64,000 bases of DNA from Phoronis australis (Eukaryota > Phoronida > Phoronidae). The stretch is taken from the NCBI GenBank assembly GCA_002633005.1, contig NMRA01000278.1:227144-291143 (forward strand). The letters are read 5' to 3'. Within the stretch, counting starts at the first letter, position 1. Each line of letters starts with the position of its first letter. A program made the position numbers and the translations under genes. Shown here piece after piece: positions 39,101-45,100 of this stretch. The notes under the pieces are model-generated. The model saw nothing but the letters and a program-made list of their open reading frames with translations, was not told where the DNA came from and did not search any database.

Positions 39101-42100
39101 TAGTAATGTAAACACTGTCGAATAGCCCCATTACACTGGTCATTCTTTAAGCGTAGAAGCTCTGAGTGGCTGCCGGAAACAATTTGGCAGTTAGCTACAG
39201 TGTTTGAGCTGATTCTGACAGCCTACCAAACTCCACGCGGGAGTCCTTCAAAAAGACATTTTTGTGGGTGTTAAAATCATGTAACATGATTTTACGAAAA
39301 GAAGTGATTTGTAAGTTTTTGTAGCATTAATGACAAATTTAAGCCCTACTAACAGGCCTATTATCGTAACTTCCGAAAAACTACTCGTAATTGCGTAGAT
39401 AAGTATCTGTGCGTGTTTGTATATGCAGGTAGGAATTATTACTGTTTTCAGTTGTTTCTATAATAATTCATTTGTGCAATGTTTATCTGTTGCCCAGTCT
39501 AAGATGCCTTTTTTCACTCGATTTCTGAGCAATACTGTAATAGTCTATACCAGTTCAATAAAAGTTAAAAAGTGATAAGTTTACATGGTAAAAGAATCCC
39601 ACACAATACGTTGTGTTTCTGTCCCGCTCTTGATTAACAGCCCCACGTTTTAGTTTTTCCGTCATTCCAGTTCACCATCAAATGTCCTGCTTTTCGATAC
39701 ACGGCAAAATTGACATATCTATCATAGATGTACATTAGAGTAATTTCCCACGCGACACCACCTTACTTTCCCGTCCTATTAGAAGTGGGATGTTTCATGG
39801 TTTTTTGAGGACCCGCAATTTCCCAATTGATTAAAAACAAGATAAACCTTGTGTAATCTGGCGAACGTTTTACACTTGCGTTTAGGTTTAGAACAAGATG
39901 TCCCGGAAGACTCGAATTTCAATCCAGTGGTCCCGTTTTCATCATTCTCGAATCTTGACCGTGACAACTATGCAGCAGGTGCTCAAAATAACATTGACTC
40001 TTTGTTGGGATATTGTCATTTTCCAAGAGTCTATTTTCATTTTACTTATCGACTTCACCTGGATACTATTCACGTTTGGGTAACAGTCTTAGTTTCAAGA
40101 ATATTTCTAAATCTCTCAGGTATACGGAATTATAATTATTTTTTAATTAAGTTATTTATCTTTTGCTTCAGGAAAACTCATACAACATCACAAACTGGAG
40201 TTTCAAGTGATATGACACTTACGCAGTTTTGTTGAAAAACGACAAAGTTGCAAAAAGTTTTATTGACAATAAATTCAATAGCTCATGAAACCAACACCGG
40301 AACAAACAAATGCAAACAAATATCCACGCATGCGCGTTGCAACCTCACTAGCACCGAAGCGGCGCGAAATTGGAATTCCGGGGCTAGAATTCTATAGATA
40401 AATGTAGAAAAACATCATGAATAACGAACGTTAAATTAGCCGTGATTTCGTGCTTTTAGTTGAATCGTGAAGCGCCATTGGTGCGTAAACAGGATAAAAA
40501 ATCACTTAAACGGGATTTATCCTTTGAAGGGATTTTCACGAAATTGGTAGTAACTGCATACGCAAGCATTTGTAGTGGCAATGTTTAGTATAAGTTGTAT
40601 TTGAAATTACCACCCCCCCCCCCCCCCATCCTAGTATGTTGTACCCCCGATTCCATCCTTGCTCAGGGGATAAAGGCCATTAAATGCGCTTTCCTGACAG
40701 TCTTGGCATTCCTTATCCAGTGTTCTGCGTACAGTGCAGGTGTGTTGCTCGTTAGCTGATTTTGTATGTAACTTGATACAAATGTACGTTTTTAACTATT
40801 TTGGTGTTCCATTTTCTCGTCTTCTAATTTTTGTTCGTGCACCCTAAGTTTATTTGACGTATTTTCTTTTTCTTTCTTTTTGGTTTGGGTGACCTTTAAT
40901 TTGCAGTTCGCATATTACCTGTTTCTTTTTGTTAATTCTTTTAGTTAAATCTTGAATTCGTTTTTTTATTTTGACCAGTGTGATTTGATATAGATTCGCT
41001 TTTAGATATAGATTCGCTTTTATTGCGCTCGTGCGTTTGCATTACACGCCCACGCACACACACACACACACANACACACACAATCACACACAAACACGCA
41101 CACGCAGGCACATGCACACATATTCTAAGTTTCCTCAGTATTGTTTGTGTCAAAAGGTCAATGGTCATATGGCAGTGCCATTTCGATAGCTGCAAATTTC
41201 TCGTGTACATATCTTAATCTTCTTAAAATTACTTATGCTATGTATTGCTTATGCGTATCTTTGTCTCTTCCAGTTTAATTGTTGTTAATGCTGAAGTTTT
41301 GAAAGAAAGCAATAAAGATAAGACGTTGTAAATTCACTCGTTGTCATTTGTGCCTCCGTACTGTGTCAGAACATTGGCTTTAAATTAATTTACATTAAAT
41401 AACAAGGTTACTGGTTATTTATTCAAAAAGATACCCCACGTCAGACATAGGAGTGTTTTGGGAGGACAATCGATATCAAACAAACTTATTTTCATGAAAA
41501 TGTGCGATAGATCCCAGTTGAGAAAACATTGTCAATACGGATGTTTCGTGAGAGTGATCGTACATGTACTTACTTGTATATGTCACTGGAAAACCATATG
41601 TATCTGTGAATTCGCCTTCATTATGCATGTCCGTAACACCAATCCAGAAATACCACCACCACCAAGGTTTGAAGTCTAGATCTCTCCAAGCCTTAAATTG
41701 AGATTGAGAATTCACTGCAGCTAATGAAGAACATACTGTATGATTTTCCCAAATAAGAAAAAGTAAATTTTGACGCTGAGGTTGGTTAGTAGTGAAATGT
41801 ATCAAATAGACACAAAAAATCAGTAACCCCAACAGGGAACTGAACCACAACAGGGAATTGAACCACAAGTCTCTAGATTTTCGGTCTAGTGCTCTCACCA
41901 CTGAGCTACCGAGGACTCGATATCTTTGAGATTTGTTAAAATAAAAGTGTTTATTAAATATCGGATCATAGAACTCTGGTTCTAAGCTCGGGTGTACTCG
42001 GGTATAGCGTTGAGGCTCGGTTCTTCACCACTGTGAATTTGGGATACCCGTCCTTTCAAACTAAACTCCATCCTCTCAGAAAGTAAGAACGTGCAGTGTT

Positions 42101-45100
42101 GGGAGCTTCCATAAAAGTAACACATTCGTAGGGGTATAAGAACTGAATTTTTTACTGAACTGAAAGTGAATGCTACTCAAAAGACATATTTTAAAGAGCC
42201 ATTAGCTTTATTACACAAATTCTATCCACTAAAAACATCACACTGTCGCTACGAGTCGCTCTGTGTCAGTGGATTTTAGGGGCCAACATTTGTGTACACG
42301 TAGATTAGTTGTTCCACTGTTTTTATGAACAATGTCGCCATGGAAACAGCGATAATTGTTTTGACTAACATTTTTGTAACTGTTCTTTTTATTATTTGTT
42401 ATCAATACGTGGGATTGCTAGGGTGTTCGATAAGTTCTGCAGTAAGCGGCGTCGTAAAAATGGCGGGAGACCGAACTCATTGCTTATCCAATTACTTTGT
42501 CGAAGCTCANTCCATCCTCTCAGAAAGTAAGAACGTGCAGTGTTGGGAGCTTCCATAAAAGTAACACATTCGTAGGGGTATAAGAACTGAATTTTTTACT
42601 GAACTGAAAGTGAATGCTACTCTGTTTTAAAGAGCCATTAGCTTTATTACACAAATTCTATCCACTAAAAACATCAAACAGTCGCTACGAGTCGCTCTGT
42701 GTCAGTGGATTTTAGGTGCCAACATTTGTGTACACGTAGATTAGTTGTTCCACTGTTTTTATGAACAATGTCGCCATGGAAACAGCGATAATTGTTTTGA
42801 CTAAAAAATTTGTAACTGTTCTTTTTATTATTTGTTATCAATACGTGGGATTGCTAGGGTGTTCGATAAGTTCTGCAGTAAGCGGTGTCGTAAAAATGGC
42901 GGGAGACCGAACTCATTGCTTATCCAATTACTTTGTCGAAGCTCAATAGAATTAGGTTGGCCTAACTTAAATGTTGTAATGGTGAAATTACGGCCAATTC
43001 TGTGCATTAATTTGACTTGGACACAACCCTAGACCTACCGGAGCTCACTGCTTACTTAGGACAAGATGAGTGTGTAATTGAGCTATGAACCTGAGCTTCA
43101 TTAATCAAAATATTTCGCTCGAAGATTAGGAAACAGTGATATCTACTCGACCTACTTTACTTGGAGAGTCCCATCAGTTGTTATCTACTATTCATTTGGC
43201 GGAACTCAGGTGGCGGGAAAAAATATCGGTAAATCTTCACTGATTTTGTTCGAAAGATCCTGAAATCTATGACATCGTACAGATTTTTTTACTTTCAAGT
43301 CCTGGTCTCAAAATGCCAATGTGGTTCCAGTATCCGAAAATACTTACCAACTAAAATCTTATTTTCTACATCCTTTCGTTATATTCTTTCCGCCATTCGT
43401 GCCAAAAGCGATCTTTTAACAGTATTTGACCCTTCTCTGTGAGCGTATAATTACAGGCTGCCATCGATTATTTCCGTACCCACATTTCCGGCCCGTCAGT
43501 TCAGGAGCTTGTCCTGAACGCTGCCATTTTCCTTGTAACTGAATGTGCTATCGCTTGCTCGAAAAGTCTTCATTATTTTGTTTTATTAGTAATATCTCGT
43601 GATTCGTTTGTGTGTGTAGTGTATTTATAGTTTGTAGTTAGTGGTCGTTGAATTTTTTGGAATGTTAAGCGTATTTTTGTTTATGTTAAAATAGCATTGG
43701 TGTTAAGTTCCTGTTATGTTGGGCGGTCGAACCAATATGAGTCGAACCAATTTTTTATCGTTTTGAATTTTTTTTCGTTTTGAAAAAGTACTTTGCTATC
43801 ATCGGAAAAGCAGTGCATTCTACTCAGTAAAATTGAAAAATTATCAAAATCGAGGCAAGCAGTGTAAACTTATTGCGAGATAAGTTACGAGTTTAAAACT
43901 TTGTGTAAATTGTTTTCGCCAACAATTTACGGTGACATTTAGTGAGACATATCTTTACTTACTATTCTGCACGATTCAACAGTTTTCACCAACTTTCAGC
44001 CTCGCAGGTGTTACTTATTATGTGATAAATGTGCTCACAATTCCCGTTGACGGCACCGACAATATGGCGACTTTTTCTGAATTGGAAGGCATGTTCAACC
44101 TGTTACTTCGTAATTTGTGAAGATTCATCGTTGATACATTTTGACAAACGTTGCTACAAAAAAGGAACTTTGTTCAATTTTCGTGTTCTTGTGCAAAAAA
44201 TATATGATATATTCGAATTATTTTACCGTGAATTTCCCATTCAGGTAATCTTACACCAAGCTAAAAAAATAATTGAAATAATTTCGAAATGTTTTTTGTT
44301 TGACTGTCAACTGCTGTTCAAGACTTGATTCGGTGTCACAAAATGATTCATATTTTTCTAAATTTTAAGTCTCAATTGCTTTCAAGTGATGTTTTGTAAC
44401 TTATTGCTTCTTAATTCAGGTTATCAAGTCAACAATATGAATAATCTTAATTTGAGAAATAAGCTATGTTCGATTGTGAAGCTTCAAGCCTCCAATTCTT
44501 GTTCCATATTTTTTTAAATTGTGCTTGTCAAATTCTGGTGTAAGGATACACTATTCGGTCACCATGGTATTAGATACATGTATGTCGACTTTCATATCAT
44601 GCGGAAACTTGTGCTGTTGAATAGTGTTTCTAATGATTAAATGTTGTAAAGTATTGTGCATTTTAAGTTACTTATTATGGTAAAAGGTTGAATCATTTTG
44701 GCTTCGAGAATAAAAGATAATAAAATATTGTATTGGACTTGTCATACTTATGTGCTCAAACGAGCCCCCCTATTTGGAGAAATGGAAAAAGGTTTGACTC
44801 AGTCAGAGAAGCACGAACTCCGAAAATATTAGAAAACGAGACAAAAGTCCACTAGAAGACAGGAAGTACCAAACTTTAGCGTCTGAAATTCATAGCTCTG
44901 AACATACCCAGTGGTTCTTATAGTAAAAGGTAGACATTCCCAAAAATTCCAGCCTCCCCCCAATTTTTTAGGCTTGGTGCGCTCATGCAAAGTCTGGGCA
45001 AATCTCTGTTGAAAGCCAACAACTTTGCACTGTTCGCCAGAAGACCCCAAGTTCTAAATAAACCTCGTTTGAGCGAGCGCTGTGAAAAGGTAGGCCTAAG

